Below, piece by piece: positions 40,134-55,000 of a stretch of 64,000 nt of DNA. The first letter of the stretch is position 1. Every line of letters begins with the position of its first letter. The stretch is from Sphagnum compactum (taxonomy: Eukaryota; Bryophyta; Sphagnopsida; Sphagnales). Where the stretch lies: assembly GCA_965153455.1 (NCBI GenBank), contig OZ234493.1, forward strand, positions 1,674,001-1,738,000, in the 5' to 3' direction. Both the position numbers and the translations under genes were made by a program. Under the pieces are notes generated by a model. The model was given only the letters and a program-made list of their open reading frames with translations, was not told the origin of the DNA and made no database searches.

Positions 40134-40358
40134 AAAAGAATAAACTAACCCTAATGGTATCCCATTCACATTGAAGCAGTAAAATCTGACTTGGCAAAAT
40201 CTGACATGGCATTGGGGCTAAGAGAGGGATAAATATGTTGTGATATTTGAACTTAAAAGAATAAACTAACCCGAACGCTATCCCATTCACACAAAAGCAA
40301 CAAAAAAACTGACTTGGCAAATGACATGGAATTGGGGTTAAGAGGGAGATACATGTGA
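40134..40358. repeat. Tandem duplication, ~121 bp x 2
   Basis: Copies start AAAAGAATAAACTAACCC at about 40134 and 40255. They share YTATCCCATTCACA, CTGACTTGGCAAA, TGACATGGMATTGGGG and TAAGAGRGRGATA. Confidence 0.85.
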
Positions 40359-40687
40359 GAGTAGGCCTTCCTCAATGTAAAGCACAAAAGCTTTGTTTAT
40401 TCAAATTGCAAAAGGTTTGCATGTGATTAGTGGAAGGGTCCTTAAACTAAGGAAGGTTTACAAGGAGGTAGTTTCAAATACAAAGAAAAAAACCTTGAAG
40501 TTTTTTCCCTCATTAGAGTGTTGGCTTTACACTTATACTATGGATAGAAGCTAGAAGACATTACATCATCAATGGGTCCTTCTTGTAGGGCAATACAAAA
40601 GTAACTTTGCTTTGTTTTTTTTTTCCTTCACAACTCATTTGTCTAACCAAGATGTTTTTGGTGGTGCCCAAACACAACTTGTTGTTA

Positions 40688-40713
40688 CCCACACACACAC
40701 ACACACACACACA
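40688..40713. repeat. (CA)n microsatellite
   Basis: About 12-13 CA units preceded by TTACC. Confidence 0.9.
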
Positions 40714-40913
40714 CTCTTTGGCTATTATGCACATTTTGAACTTGTAATGGATTGGGCCAAATGCAATCAAAGAAAAACATAAAATCTAGTGAAGATGATT
40801 CATTGGAGATGGTTTAGGTAGGACGATTTTAAATTCCTCAAGCCATCGTACATTGGACAATTCCAAATTGGAATTTGTTTAGCTTGTTCCCAAGTGAAGA
40901 AGCATGGAAAGGT

Positions 40914-40915
<2 letters not shown>

Positions 40916-40946
<31 letters not shown>
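40916..40946. repeat. (TA)n microsatellite
   Basis: About 15 TA units flanked by GGTGTT and TCAACAC. Confidence 0.95.
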
Positions 40947-40949
<3 letters not shown>

Positions 40950-43900
40950 CACTATATTCACAAGAAGATATTGAATACATTTTTTTACCAATTTGCGTAT
41001 CATTTTTTAAAATTGAATTTGAATTTAAATATATTGAATGGATTCAATTTCATATAGGAATGAATTAGTGTCTTTTGCCTCAACAACATTCAAAAAAATT
41101 CTTGCTCCACAATAATGTTTGTTGTAACCTTGGTTTTTCGATGTTTTTAATCTTGGTGCAAATAAGGAGGATTTATTGCATGTTACACATTACATCATAA
41201 AGTCATCCTTACCTTTTTGGCCAAAATTCAGCTTTATCGAGGTTGTTTATTGATTAAGTTTTATGCATCATGTCATTACTATATAACACATGTTTTATAA
41301 TATTGACCCATTTATACCTTTACAAACATGTTTTCAATGACATCTGTTTCATCTTTCAAAAGAAAGGAAAAAAAATTTAAACATTTAAAACTTTCATATT
41401 TATTAAATTACTAACTAAGATGAAACGAAAAATAAATCCATTTGAAAATGCAATAATACAAAAGAAATTGATCAAATAATGGTTGAAGAAATGTATTTGT
41501 GAATCATATTACTTTTGAAATTCACATCTAAGATTTTTTTATTTCTTAAAATCAATCTTCAACAAAATTGAATTTAAGGATTTATGAATGTTTACAAAAC
41601 AAATTATACGTGCAAAATTTCATTTTATCATTGTTACACGATTGCATACATAATAGAAATGAATACACTAAAATAATTTTGTGCATGTTTTGTGATAGGA
41701 TTAATGGTTATTATTTTTGTGTTTACATTTTCATACTTTATCATAATAAACATTTGTTTACACTTTTGTAATGAGCATTTTGTGTTTCTGTCTTTAGGTT
41801 CTTCATGTGGTTTGTCTTGTATTTGTGTTTATATTTAAACTTAAAGTTATTTTTCATCATTTGTCTTCATAGTTTTTGCACATTTGTGACGTTATGGGTA
41901 AATAATGACCAACATTGTTTTCATTACAAATATCATTGTTTGATGATAAATCTTAAACAAATTTACAATATATGAATTATTGATTTCCCAATATATAAAT
42001 TTACAATATCCTTGAAATTAATAAAAACTTTTAAAACTATTATTGACATTACAAAATAAAATAAAATATTAAAATGATGCTACAAAATAAACATGATTTA
42101 GTGATATAAAATGGTTTTTATGTTTTTTGAAATTCATTTGATGATCTTTGTTTCTTTTGCAAATATGACCTATTAGAAAAAAAATCCATCTTGTCTATTG
42201 CATAATTTATTGTACATGAATGTCATTTTTATATTTACAATTTATTTACTATTGTAATACCTTCACATCTTTGACACTAATTAAATTATTGGCAAAAAAC
42301 AAATTCCAATTATTTTTTTTAAAACAAAATTTTGTGAAGGAAAATATAATCTTTTTTAATATTCAAGTATATTTTATTCTTGACATGAAATTTTTTAATT
42401 CATTAATTATTCTACAAAAATGTGTTGAATGTTTTTTTTACTACATTAATCAAAATTATTTAAATAATCTTGAAAGCATTATGAGTCTATTAAATCATGT
42501 GTGTTTTTTTTCCCATGAATATGTTGTGGTGGTTATAACTTTTTTTTCAATTGTGTTATTAATTTAAATTCATGAGAGGGTGAATCACTTGTTGGCATAG
42601 GATCTTTGATAAAAGGAAAAAAGAAAGCAAATAAATGATTTAAATAAAATATTTAAATAAATGATCTAGTTTGTGGGCAATTCATCAATATTTGCAAATT
42701 GAATGCAAATTGAAATGGGCAAGACTTTTAAAATCATAATAGTTGATTATTTTTTTTAATTATAAAATTTTCCCATTTTCTATGCAGTTAGAAACATGTT
42801 CAAAGTTTTGGTCTTGATTTCAAATTTTACAATTATCAAGATTTAATAGTTTAGTTCAATTAATTGCATATTAATCATAAATCACATGTTTTTCAACCTA
42901 CTACCATTATGTAACATTAAAACTTTGAGATTCCTTTGTGCATCTTGTTATTTAATAATGCATGATTTATATTCAAATGCATTTTGGTTTCATCTTTTCA
43001 TTCAACAATTTCATTTTAAGGCTTAATGGCCTATTAAATAATACATTATATATGTTTTGAAAGATGAATATTGAATTAAAATTAAAATTTTTGACCCATA
43101 CATCATGACTGCAAATTGTCTTAAATATTCTAAATTTCAACATGTTATTTCATATGAAAGGAACAACATGTCTTGGTGTATTTCAAACCACTAAACCGGA
43201 TTTTCCATCCATAAATTTTTTAATTATATTTGATATTGATTAATTTCACAATGCCAACACTTGATAACATTGAATTTAACATGATGATAAATTTTGGTTT
43301 GTATTGAAAATTAAATTTACAAATAAATCAACATGAAATTCCATTATAATTATAATTTAAAACTGATTTCTCATGAAACTTTTTAGTAATTTTTTTGGTA
43401 TACTCAATTTAATTATTATTTTAAAAATTTTAAAAAATCTACCTTAATCTATTTTATTAATTAAATCACATATGAAAACATAAAAACATAAAATTTCAAC
43501 TTTTTTTGTAAGATTTTAGTGGACACTTTTCAATCAAAATTAAAAATATATTTCATTGAACATTGAAACAATATATCCATCAAAACATTTGATCAAAGTT
43601 GATAAGTTTACAATATTTTTTTTATCAATGTTATGTTTAATAAATTCAACTTAAGCATCAACTTCATTAGCATTTAGTGGGTTGTGGCATTTGATAATTT
43701 TTTAATATCACCTCCACACATGACTTGAAGGGTGGACATTTTATTTTGTCTATTTTAACCACCATGTCCTTGGAATGGGTAAACATTTTTTTCCCCTTTT
43801 AATTATTTTCTCTTTCACATCACTTAAATATATTGCCCCTTTCAACTTTGATTTCTTTTAGAATTAGTGAAGACTTGACTTGTCATTTCAAAAAAAATTG

Positions 43901-46900
43901 GGTTTTTAAACCACTATGTTTGTTGCTAGGCTAAGTTCCTAAAAGGTCCCAAGATGAGGTGTCAACTTAGCAAATGTTTCCAAATTTGAACATCTTCAGT
44001 CAAAATTCAAATTGATGCAATGTTTTGGTTTGAGGATGACCGTAGTTTTGTTAACAACAGAAACACACCATAACAACACCAAGGATGATGGAAAATGGAG
44101 AAGAACAAAAAAATAGGATGTCAGTAACAAACCACAAAATGACAACAAGTAATAATATGGGTGTCAAATTAACATGCTAAAACATCAAGGGTGTTAAGTT
44201 GATTATGAAAAATTTCTTTTTCCAAGCAATAAAAGGCATCAAGACATTGAAGGTTGGGACGTTGGAGATATAATGTTGGAGGACACCAAAAAACACATAA
44301 AAGATGTTGTGGGCACTAGGGCTAAAAAATTTCATATTTCATATATATATTTGAACATAAGAAAGTATAGGAAGGACGTTGGGGGACATTGGAAAGGCCC
44401 CCAAAAAATTGTTTTCAAGATAATGAAAAACATCAAAAAGGACATCATGGATGTTAATAATATTAATGTTTTAATGGGTGAAAATTAAATTTCATATTTT
44501 AAAATTAATGGAAGAGGAAATGACTTCATGGAAAATATATGTGATCATGGATTACCAATTTTTGGTAATTACTTATCTTTTAAATAATTTACTTAAATAA
44601 GTTATAAATATATTAATATTTTGACCTTATGTCAATTGATTGTCATTGGTAGTGCGAAGCCCAAGTTGTTATGTTGTGAGTGCATGAGCATGAACATGTG
44701 AACTTGATATAACATTTTTGAAATATTTTGCCCATGTGGATAGAATATTGAAGTGATACATTTGGTGCCGCATGGACAAAATATTTGATGATATGGACGA
44801 ATACGTTGCACATTGACATATTTTGAAAATGGATGAAAGTTGCCAAGGACCCATTGCTTGTTTAATGTTTCTAATAAAATTCATGTGAGACATTCCCAAA
44901 TTGTAGGGTCAAACTTGGCTACCACCTTTGGTCCTAGGCCCCTTGTTTTGGGAAAGCCCTTGCTTTAAGGCTTTTGCCTACACATACCACCTTCCACAAG
45001 TTACATTTTTTTCCTATTAATAATAATAGAAATTTTATGAAGTTGAATTCTTAGAATTTAGATTGGAAAATGCTTTTAGCAATTTCGTATAGGAAAGGTT
45101 TTATCTTGAGAGCCTTTGGGGAATTTCAAACCCTTTTTGTGAATTTAGGGAAAGAAGGTACAATATCATTAATTCAAGATTTTCACATGACCCTCCATTT
45201 GGTTGGTCTATCCTAATACCTTTGGGGATTTGACATACCTAGCACATGAAATATTTGGAAGTGTCCAAATATGGACCCTTCTCCTCAATAGTTTTTAAAA
45301 GTGGCAATTTATTGTACATTTACAATATGGGTAAATGACATGTAAGTACCCTACTTAATGCATACCATTAAGTTAGGAGATTTTGCCAATATTCTATGAA
45401 GGTGATGGAAAGGAGCTTGTTAGTTTTTGGTTGTATGTCATGATAGTTGTGATATTAAGACTAGTTCCACTAGATAGCAAAATATAATTTTGTAAACTTT
45501 AATCTAGATGAAATTTAGGCCAATTAAAATGCCATCACATATTAAGCCAATTTCACATATTTTATGTTTTGTCCTAACATGATCTTGAATTTTTAAACAT
45601 TTAAACATGTAAGCCATGATGGTAAAAACATGGGTAGGTGGTTTGTTTTTTGTATCATGAAAAGTTCACATTTTATAGTTGTTAGAATTCTTAAAATTAT
45701 GGTGATTATCATATTATAAATATTATAATTATACCTTTTTATTGGTTAAATATATTGGTAGGCAGCTTATATATGTCACTAGACATGTGATTGGTCCAAA
45801 AATTCATGTGAAAGCTTGCATATTTCAGTGTGAAATGGACTATAAATGATGAAAATCATGGCATTTAAATTTTTTTAAGAATCAAAACTTTTTTGTATTT
45901 GAAAAACTTCAATGAATTTTATTCTTAAATTCCTCATTTGGTGATGGCCTATCTTGTTTATTTTTGTTTAAACATTATGATGACATACTTTTTAAGTCCA
46001 CATTTTTCATTCTATTTGTGTGACAAACTTAATATCATCATTCAGAGTTCATTATGAATTCATATATATTTTTTAGAAGCTTCATATTTTTTAATATAAT
46101 TCTAATTCAAATCCATTACAACATATGGATAATAAAAAAGATTGATAATGTTATTGTTGAATATGGTTTTATATTTTAAGTTCATCTACAATTTAGTCAT
46201 TCATCACTTTTCATATGGCCGCACTTTTTCACTTTTAGTTCCTTTGTTAGGTCAATAATTTATTTTTAAAATTTGAACTTTTAAGCTTTTGGTAAATGAT
46301 TCGATGGCCAAAATGACAAATTTTAGGCTCTTAATATATAGGTTGATAATCAATAAAATTCAGAATGGTGACCTCTTGAAAGGTCATTGAAGGTTTGGTA
46401 GGGGTATTAACCTAGTACTTTGGTTTGCATTATTTCTATTAAATGCCTTTCAATAGCCCTTCAAATTGAACAACATTGTTTTTGACAATAGTATTTAAAT
46501 ATTAAATCTGGAAACAAAAATAACTTATATTATGATTTTTCTAGGTGCTTTTAAAGGATCAAGAATTAAGAATAACAGTAGATAATTTTGGTAGTTTTTA
46601 CCTTAGAAAAATGTTCATTGAAAAGAAACATTTTTTTGAAATTATTTTTTTATAATATTTGAAAATCAAATTACACTTTGAAAGCTAAAAGAAATTAGAA
46701 TATTAGTGATTGAAATTAGAATATTTCAAATATAAATTTTAAGATATTACAATGGAAGAAATAATATGGGTTTGACTTGCAAATGAAATGCCAAAAATTT
46801 GACCACAAATCATCAATCATATTATATAGTTTTAATGAAATGTGTGTTTGCCATTTAAGAAAAAGAAAGAATCAAATTGAAAGCATGGGTACAAAAATGG

Positions 46901-49900
46901 AATATTGATATTCAAATTTGAATTGAAATTTTTGAACAAGGAGGTGATTCAAATGTTGAAATGAAATAACATAGTAAACTGAATTTGAAAATTAGATTAT
47001 TAATATTATTATCATAATTTGAAAACACATATGTACATATAGTAGTTTTGACTAGAAAATATTGATGGAAAATTTGTTCAAATTATTTACATGGTCTATA
47101 CTCATAAACGTTCAAAAGAAAAAATAGCCTCAAAAATTGGAAAATAACAATTTTTACAAACTATTATGAAAATTTTGTAACAATTGGACAAATGACAATG
47201 AGCACCTCAAGGATTGGTATAGACATCACATTGACATTGAAATGGTTAAAGTGATTCTACCATTATGCACAAGTTGAAATGAAAAATCGACATTATATTT
47301 GAATTATTGGGACATAAGTTTTTAAATAATAATATTTGTAACAACGAATTTAGAATGTGATTGTATATTACAAAAAAAATTACTTGAATAAAGTTCGAAC
47401 ACTTGAATGAGAAAAAACAAATTGAAGAGAAAAGGAAATCTTGATTTTGGATTACTTCCAATTTAATTTGAAATTTTGTTCTAATGGTTAAGGCTTCATG
47501 AACCAATTCAAGGTGCCTTTGTGTTTTTTTTTTTTTTGTTATTAAAGTGATTATAATCAAAATTTTAGGTTGAAATAGCTAAGATTGATGGTCTTTTAAT
47601 GTTTTTTCAAATTTTCATAAAACACAAAAAGCATGTTCCCAAATGTGATTGTCATTTGCTAGTTTATTAGATTAAAAAAATTGAAATTGACATAGAAATT
47701 GTTACACCCCACATCCTGTCCTGAGGGAAACTGAGAGGAAACCTTACCTTGAAAATGTATTTGATATTGGATACATTTGGCATTATTGCACCTTCCACTA
47801 AAAAATGTCATCTAGTTCACATTTTAGGTTGATCGCCACCAACTTCATCTCCTTGACATAATTTTTCAGTTGATAATTGATTTTTGTTTTATAGTTGTTT
47901 GAATAACAATTGCATCATATTTTTCCTTGTTGTTCTAGACTACTAGGAATGGATGGTCTTAAAATCAAGTTCTCCATGTCCGAGTTGAATGCATAACTCT
48001 CAAAATCTCACAATTCAATGAATGTACTTAATTGTTTCAAAACACCATTGGCATATTTTATTAACATGTTTCCCTTGATTGCAATAATTTTGGCACATTA
48101 TGCCAAAATGTGACTTTAAAAAACACGACTATAGAATAATTAGATTCGTTGCTATGCCATTTTTGTAGTTGTTTATGTTAAAATGATATAAATGATGGGT
48201 CTTATTTGATTATGTAGTCATTTGAGTGTAGTCATGAAAGTCACATTTTGGTGTAATGGCAACACATAAAATCACACCCATCCTAGAAGGGGGTAATACC
48301 CTTTGTTGGAAGCGTGTTGAACTTGATCTTTGTTAAATAACTTTTGCAAATTTTCCCAATTCACCTTGAAATCTTTTCCTTCAACAATGATCCCTTTTGA
48401 CAAATGCCAAACATATTGTAATGTTTCTTTGTCATCTTTGGTAGATTACAATATTCAATTCTTGTGTCTTTGCGAATTTTCTATAGAGGGTTACCAACTA
48501 TTTTGAATTTGAATCCATTGTGGCTTTTGATGAACCATTTTAAAGTCCCTTTTGACTAGATGTTCAAATTAACATTTAGTCAAAAGGTCACTTTATTGTA
48601 TTAGCCAAAATTAATACATGTCTTTTACGTCCTAACCCTTTGGTCAAAGTGCACATCCTCTTTGGTCAATGTAAACGTTTTAGTCAAGTTAAACTTTAAA
48701 ATTCAAAAGTTGTGTTTTCTTGTAGTGAAGGAATACCAATCCTTTTATTGTTCACTAAAAAAGTTATTTTCATCACTAACCTTACCAAATCCACGTGAAT
48801 GAAGTAATATTAAATAATTTAAATATGAACTAATAATTAAATTTTTATTATTGAAAGCTTATGTTGCATAAAAATGTTGCTCAAAAGGAAGTTTATATTT
48901 GGAGAAAAACCTAAAATGCTAATGAAAGATGGTATTAAAAATCTAATATTTTAAATTCATCATTCAAAGTTCTTCCATGTAGGTGGAAAGGATTAAAATT
49001 AATAAATGAGGAGTTGAAGTATGATCATCTTGAACCTTACTTATAATATCTTAATATTTTCTGCCTATTGAAAGGTTTGTTATAATGACAATATAAACCA
49101 TAATCATAATTACAAGATGGAATTACAAAAAACTAGGTTTTAGATTGATTTTCAACTTGGTTTCATGTTGAATTGATGTCAAAGCATGTGCACTTTAGTA
49201 TGTGCCTTGAGACCATGAAACCAAATGAGTAGTAAATACTTTGGTTATTTTTGGAATTTTGTGAAAATAGAAGAATTTTTTATAACCATATATCATGGAA
49301 GGGCCTATACTCCTATACTTAATATTGGTGCAAGTCAAAGGTAACAAGATGGATTGGTATGGAATCCTCTAGGTGCATACTTTTTTCCTTTCTTTTGTTT
49401 TGTTAAACTTTCATAATTTTGTCTTTTTGTATTTTTTGTTCACTGTTTACAAATGTGAAACTTCAATTTGATCATTGTCAACATCACCATTACTAGTTTC
49501 AACGTTAACATTTCTAATGCTAATTTTGTATAGTTGGATTAAACAAAATTATATGAAATTAATGTGAGGCAAACTAGCATAACAAAGTTAGTCCATGCTA
49601 ATTCATAATTATATTTTATAATTATGTTTTGCAAGAGAATTAATTTTGTAATCTTTAATAACATTTTCACCACTAATAATTGCAATTCAACATTACCAAT
49701 TCTAGAACTAGCATTTTTATGCTAATATTGTATAACTAGATTAAAGAATCTATAGGGAATTAATGTGAGAGAATCTACCACAATAGAGTTAATATATTTG
49801 CAAGGCTATTTGCAAGAGATGTTATTAAAAATTCATTTATGTTTCATTTAGTTCAATAATGTTGGTGTCACAACGGATTCAAGTTCAAGTTAATGTTAAT

Positions 49901-50683
49901 GGCACAAAACATAGTTGAAAGTGCAAGACAACAAACTTAAGTTTAAAGTGAAAAAGAAGAGTGATCTTAGCCTCAACTCCATTGAATGAACGAGATGAAA
50001 TAGGCCCATCCACAAGGGAATTATGAAATTATAATATTATTGCAACAAGATATTAATTTGGGAGCTTTACAAGGCTAGAAAATTTGAAAATAATCTAACA
50101 ATAATCAAATTTGAGTTTATTCCAATAAATCGACCATCTACTAAAGTATTTGGCACTAAAATAGGATGAATAATTAATTTTAATCATGGAAGCAACATCA
50201 GTTTCACTAAAGACGATTCCACGTAGATTCATTTGATTGTGATACTAAATAATTGATTTAATGATTTTTCAAGATATTTTTCATCACCATTTATATTGTC
50301 ACTATCAAATATCATCCAACCTTGACTATAATAATACAACCAACAATGGCAATGGTACCACAAGTGGTAATATTTAAAAAATCCAATTATCAAAATATTG
50401 TGACGATGATTATGTAGTTTAACGCATTTGTAAATTGACAAATATGTGTAAAATTAAACTTCATGTCACCATATATAGTTGATGAAACATTCTTTAAAAG
50501 AATTGTAGCAAGTGCACTCATTGAAAATAAATTTACAAATCCCTACAAGAAGAGGAAAAACTTTCATAAATAGAAAGAGTTTTGATATCCTCAAGATTTG
50601 TCTCGTCAATAACAAGTTTATAGTCACAAAACCAACATTTGTACAACCATAACACCATGTGAGAACATGCTACACCTTACAAG

Positions 50684-51136
50684 TTACAAATCCTCCAATG
50701 GAAATGAGATAAGGAGGACATTAAATTTTTTCACAAACCTAATATTTGATAAATTGATCTTAATGACACAAGGACTATCACCATGTTCATATTTGAACTT
50801 TGCATCAAAACTAAAACTAATGAATTTGATATAATTCCCAATTTGGTTAGAATGATGTGGTGCAAGAGCTTCTAAAATCACCACCGTGAGCTTTTGGAAA
50901 CCTTCATGATCAACCAAAATCTTCTTGAAAATACTTGTATAATTTTTTTAGTTGTCCACACTTTGATACATGTTCATAACTTTTCCCTTAAAGCAAGCAC
51001 CTTGCATTTTCAGAACTACATCATCAATGTTTGAAATAACAAAATAGTTTTCACCTTTCACTCTCTTTGTAAAGCTAGAGGAAGAATCTACTTTATTAAC
51101 AATTCTCTTTGCAAGAATCCCCAAGTTGGTAGCCAT
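50684..51136 (-). pseudogene. Protein-like reading frame with one internal stop, unrecognised
   Basis: Starting at an ATG at 51136, the frame reads MATNLGILAKRIVNKVDSSS and continues for 62 codons. It then meets a TAA at 50948-50950 and stays open in the same frame for another ~88 codons, through IFKKILVDHEGFQKLTVVIL and ALAPHHSNQIGNYIKFISFS, to LLISFPLEDL. The residue mix is that of a normal soluble protein, unlike the Phe/Ile/Asn/Lys-rich translations of the surrounding DNA. I do not recognise the family. It may be a decayed gene fragment, a small exon pair with a missed intron, or a captured gene piece. It lies about 0.9 kb 3' of the SUN gene. Confidence 0.3.
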
Positions 51137-52033
51137 GATAAGAAATAAAAAAAGCTTTCAAAAATTTGAGATCAAAATGGAGATGGAATGATGCAATGGA
51201 TACATGAAATGATAATGTGAACATGAAGTCTTCTCACATTCATAAAATGGAAAAGTGGATGGCCCATGGTGCTTACAATGATTCATGATAAGATGATTTT
51301 GCACCAGAAGATAATCATAGTCATAGTGGATGAATGCTAATGAAATTAGCATGATCTCACCCTACATTCGGCACATTCAAAATGGCGAGATTGCAAAAAG
51401 AACACTCTAGTTTCTAAGGGCCAAAGTCCCATATGAAACTATTATTCTCTATAACAAATCTTAACACAATATCCCTGCTTTGGAAGGCCAGGCACACCAG
51501 AAACACCCATGCAGCCTGAGCTGTTGGCCAAGTGTGAACATGACTATGTAGTTGCTCCAAATGTGAACAGGACCCTAACAATAGAGAGTTACTTAAAAAT
51601 TTAAATTGCAGTTTCTACAACAGTCACAAAATCCTGTGACTATTAGCATGAGTTCTTCGCAGTAACAAATTTCTCTAGTTTTTGCCATTGTAGTAGAAAA
51701 TACAGAAATTGGTAGCAAAATTATTTTAGTTCTAATGTATTATAGTACGAAAGGAAGGACAGGACAGACCTGAATTGACCCTCCTTCACCCAATTCAAGA
51801 TGTGTCCTACTTGCTGCTGCACTAGAAAGATATCTAAATCTTGTAATGTTGCATGGCCCATCTGCGAAAGAATTTGCAGATTCAAACTCGAAAGAACTAC
51901 CAAAATGAATAAAACTCAACACCATCATATGATGTGCACTAAGCTGAACAAATGATGTATTATTTTCTTGATTGTTTAACCTGGAATTCCTATGAAGATG
52001 AACTCCTCACCTTCTACATATATGGAGAGTGTA

Positions 52034-55000
52034 TCATGGTTGTGATAGAGATCTAGAAAGACTTGGCATTGCTTGCGTTACTTGGGAGAAGGAACAGGTC
52101 AAGAGGGGCTTTATTCTCCCAATCTGGGAGAGATACCTGCTTGAATTTGGACTTGACGGTACTCCTGAACCAAAACCAGAGAGGGTTCTTGGGTAGACAA
52201 TGTACTTGTATTTCAGTGCAAAATACAGCATTGGGTAAATTAGTGTGCACAGGAGGGCCACTGTCATTGCCACCATTGCACAATGCTGCATGTGTTGAAT
52301 CTTTAATCTGTCAAAATAGCCCAACATCATTTCATAGTGTATTAGTGTGACAGGCAAAAACCCATGACAAAAAGGTCATTGCATTTAGAGAACAATGTAT
52401 CCAGATAGAAGTACCTCAATATTTCCATTTCACTTCTGAGGGCTTTGAAATCCACAGCCATCTTCACCTCCAGTGCTGCAATATCCGCATCTCTCTTTAG
52501 TTCCTGCACTTGTTGAATCAAACTTCAGGTTCAAACAATAATAAACTGAACACTCAAAGCATCTTCACTATTGAAAATCTGATGGTGTCTGTGTGACTCT
52601 GTGTGACAATTATAGTGTTTCTTGAGAACAAACCATGATGCTAACATGTATTATCCATCAGATCCTGCCAATCCACCCTTGATTGCAAGTGTTGCGATGC
52701 TAGTAAACCAACAGCCTTTTTGTAGAGCAGTGACAGGGCTACTGCTTGATAAAACTTTTAGATACACATGAAAGAGAAGAATCACATGATGCTTACCATT
52801 TCCTTAAGGCGAACAGCAAGTGAGGCAGACATCGCAGTTTCATCTCTTAAATGTGTTGTCACAGTTGAGAGGTCTCGGTCCAAATCAATGATCATTTGCT
52901 GGTACTTTGCATTCAATTCTTCCAAATATCTATCACGCACTGACTGGTTGATCTCCAGCAGCCTAACCTTCTGCATTGTTATCTTCAATACTGACTCCCC
53001 TGATGGCCGACCTGACACATGCAACCATCCTTCTTCTACTGTGTTTCCTGCTGTAGGTTTCCCCTCTTCCTTGTTGGATGAGGACTTCCCAACCCCTCCT
53101 ATTTCACTCTCTGTGACCTGAACTGATTCCACTGCCTCCTTTGATGGTGCAAGTGGCTCAAACAATGAATCAATTGACCTGACATCATATCCACTAGCAG
53201 GACTTGGTGGAAGTGCTTGACTGGGAGGGGAAGAGCTTGCTTGTGAGGATCCAACATCTCCAGCACAACCATTAGGTGGTTGCTGCCCTTTGCTATTCTT
53301 TAGTGCAGCATCCCCCTCTTGTCCAACCATCCAATCCTCCAAAAGGTGCTCAATAGCATCAACTCCATGGACTTGAAACACACTGAGAGTACAGTAGAAC
53401 TCATACCCATAATGAGAAACTAGTCGCAGCATCAAACAGCGAACCCACTTTGGCTGAGCTAGTTGGAACTTCTGTGCATGCCGGACATTCTCAGCTTCAA
53501 AAGTCCCAAGAGGCAGCCAATCATCAGTTGGGTAAACCTCAGGGCTGCCTAAAATTTCAAATTGCTTCACATTTGAGGAGTGAAATTCATAGTTTCCGAT
53601 AACCACAGTATCAACAAGTGTTTCTTCTGCGAGTTCAATGACTACAAATTTTTCTTCCACACTGCAAGGATTGCGAAGATACTTATCTTTATCTGGCAGA
53701 AGGAGGTTTCCTGCCCCTTTGGCATCCTTGTTGGCTTTCACCACTTTAGCTCCATGTGCACTGTCTGCGAAATTGTAAGAGTAATCACGATTTTGGTGAT
53801 GAACATGACTGGGAAAACCATTAGTATCTACATTACTACTGTGCTCTTGCTTCATAGCAACTACTGATCTTTTGTACTCATCTAAGGTTTTGACCTGCAC
53901 CACTCGTGCTGGTCTGATAGGCTCTTCTTGTACCACATTCTGGTTTCCACTCCCTACCACCACCTCTAATGCCTCTGTGTTTTTATCCTTTGAAGTCGAA
54001 GAACCACTAACTCCGGTGCCTTCTGATGATGGTTCTGCAATCCCAGTAAAAACCTGAACTGAATTTTGGACAGATTCATGCTCAGTCACACCACCGCCAA
54101 CATCTCTTGGAGCATCAGACTCCTCCAGTGGAGGGACTGGCCTGTGTTGAGAGAGCTTCACATTCTGTGAGTCCAGTAAAAGAGAATCCTGGTTGTCCAT
54201 GATTGACTGCACAAGTGATGAATCACAAGGACAAACCCGAGTTGCCCCACTTGTCAATAACTTCCTGGAATTAGTGCTGCACAGTGGCTGGCATGTGACT
54301 GAACCAGAGTGAGGGTCCCGAAGGCACAGTAAAATGTGTGAGCTTGCATCCAGATACATCACAACATCATCACTGGCCATTTGTCTGCTTTGGTCAGAGA
54401 GATCAAGTTCTCCTCCACATATCTTGTCCAAAACTGCTGTTTCGTATGCCCACAAAAGCTCATCATTTGAACTTGTTCCAGCGCCAGCTCCTTCACCTTT
54501 GCAGTTTGTTCCCAAATCTCCAACCAGACAAAGTATGTTGTTTCCATCTCCCCGCCTCTTGATAGGTCTCTCAACATTCTCAGGCTGCAATTCTTCAGCT
54601 GTGCTTGGATATTCCTCTTTCTCTGTGCCGACTTCATCATTGATACAACTACTATTCTCTTCTGATCCTGGCTCATCATGAGTTTCAAGAACTAAACGTG
54701 ATCTTGGAAATCCAGAAAATTCTTTCTCTAAGTTCTGAGTTGATTCAGTAGATCCTTTTCCTTTATCTGAGTCAAGAAAAGCATTGGCTTCAGTTGCTTC
54801 ATTGTCAAGTTGTTGAGATTTGGATGCTTGAAATCCCTGGTCTGCCATTGTTCTGATCACATTTGATTCAGCAAGCTTTTCTGGTGGTGTTGAGACAGGG
54901 TCAACAAACCATTCTGCACTACTAGTGTGCTCATTGCATTCCTCACTGCCAAAGAACTCACTATCTTCTGTAAGAGAACACTGTGGAAGCCGTCCTGGAT

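Larger units (their letters stand above)
39426..51699. other. AT-rich gene desert
   Basis: From about 41 to 51 kb the sequence is the most AT-rich of the window and CpG dinucleotides are very rare. That fits long-methylated, decayed transposon DNA, although no element boundaries or protein motifs were recognised. Simple repeats are (CA)n near 40.69 kb and (TA)n near 40.92 kb, with a 121-bp duplication at 40.13-40.36 kb. The only protein-like patch is at 50.68-51.14 kb on the minus strand. Confidence 0.6.

Noticed and set aside
47700-47720. TGTTACACCCCACATCC, similar to the start of some plant LTRs
   Set aside because: No second copy, primer-binding site or polymerase motif was seen in the expected range.
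54334-54688. Frames of about 110 codons on both strands within the SUN exon
   Set aside because: Out-of-frame shadows of the 770-codon SUN exon.
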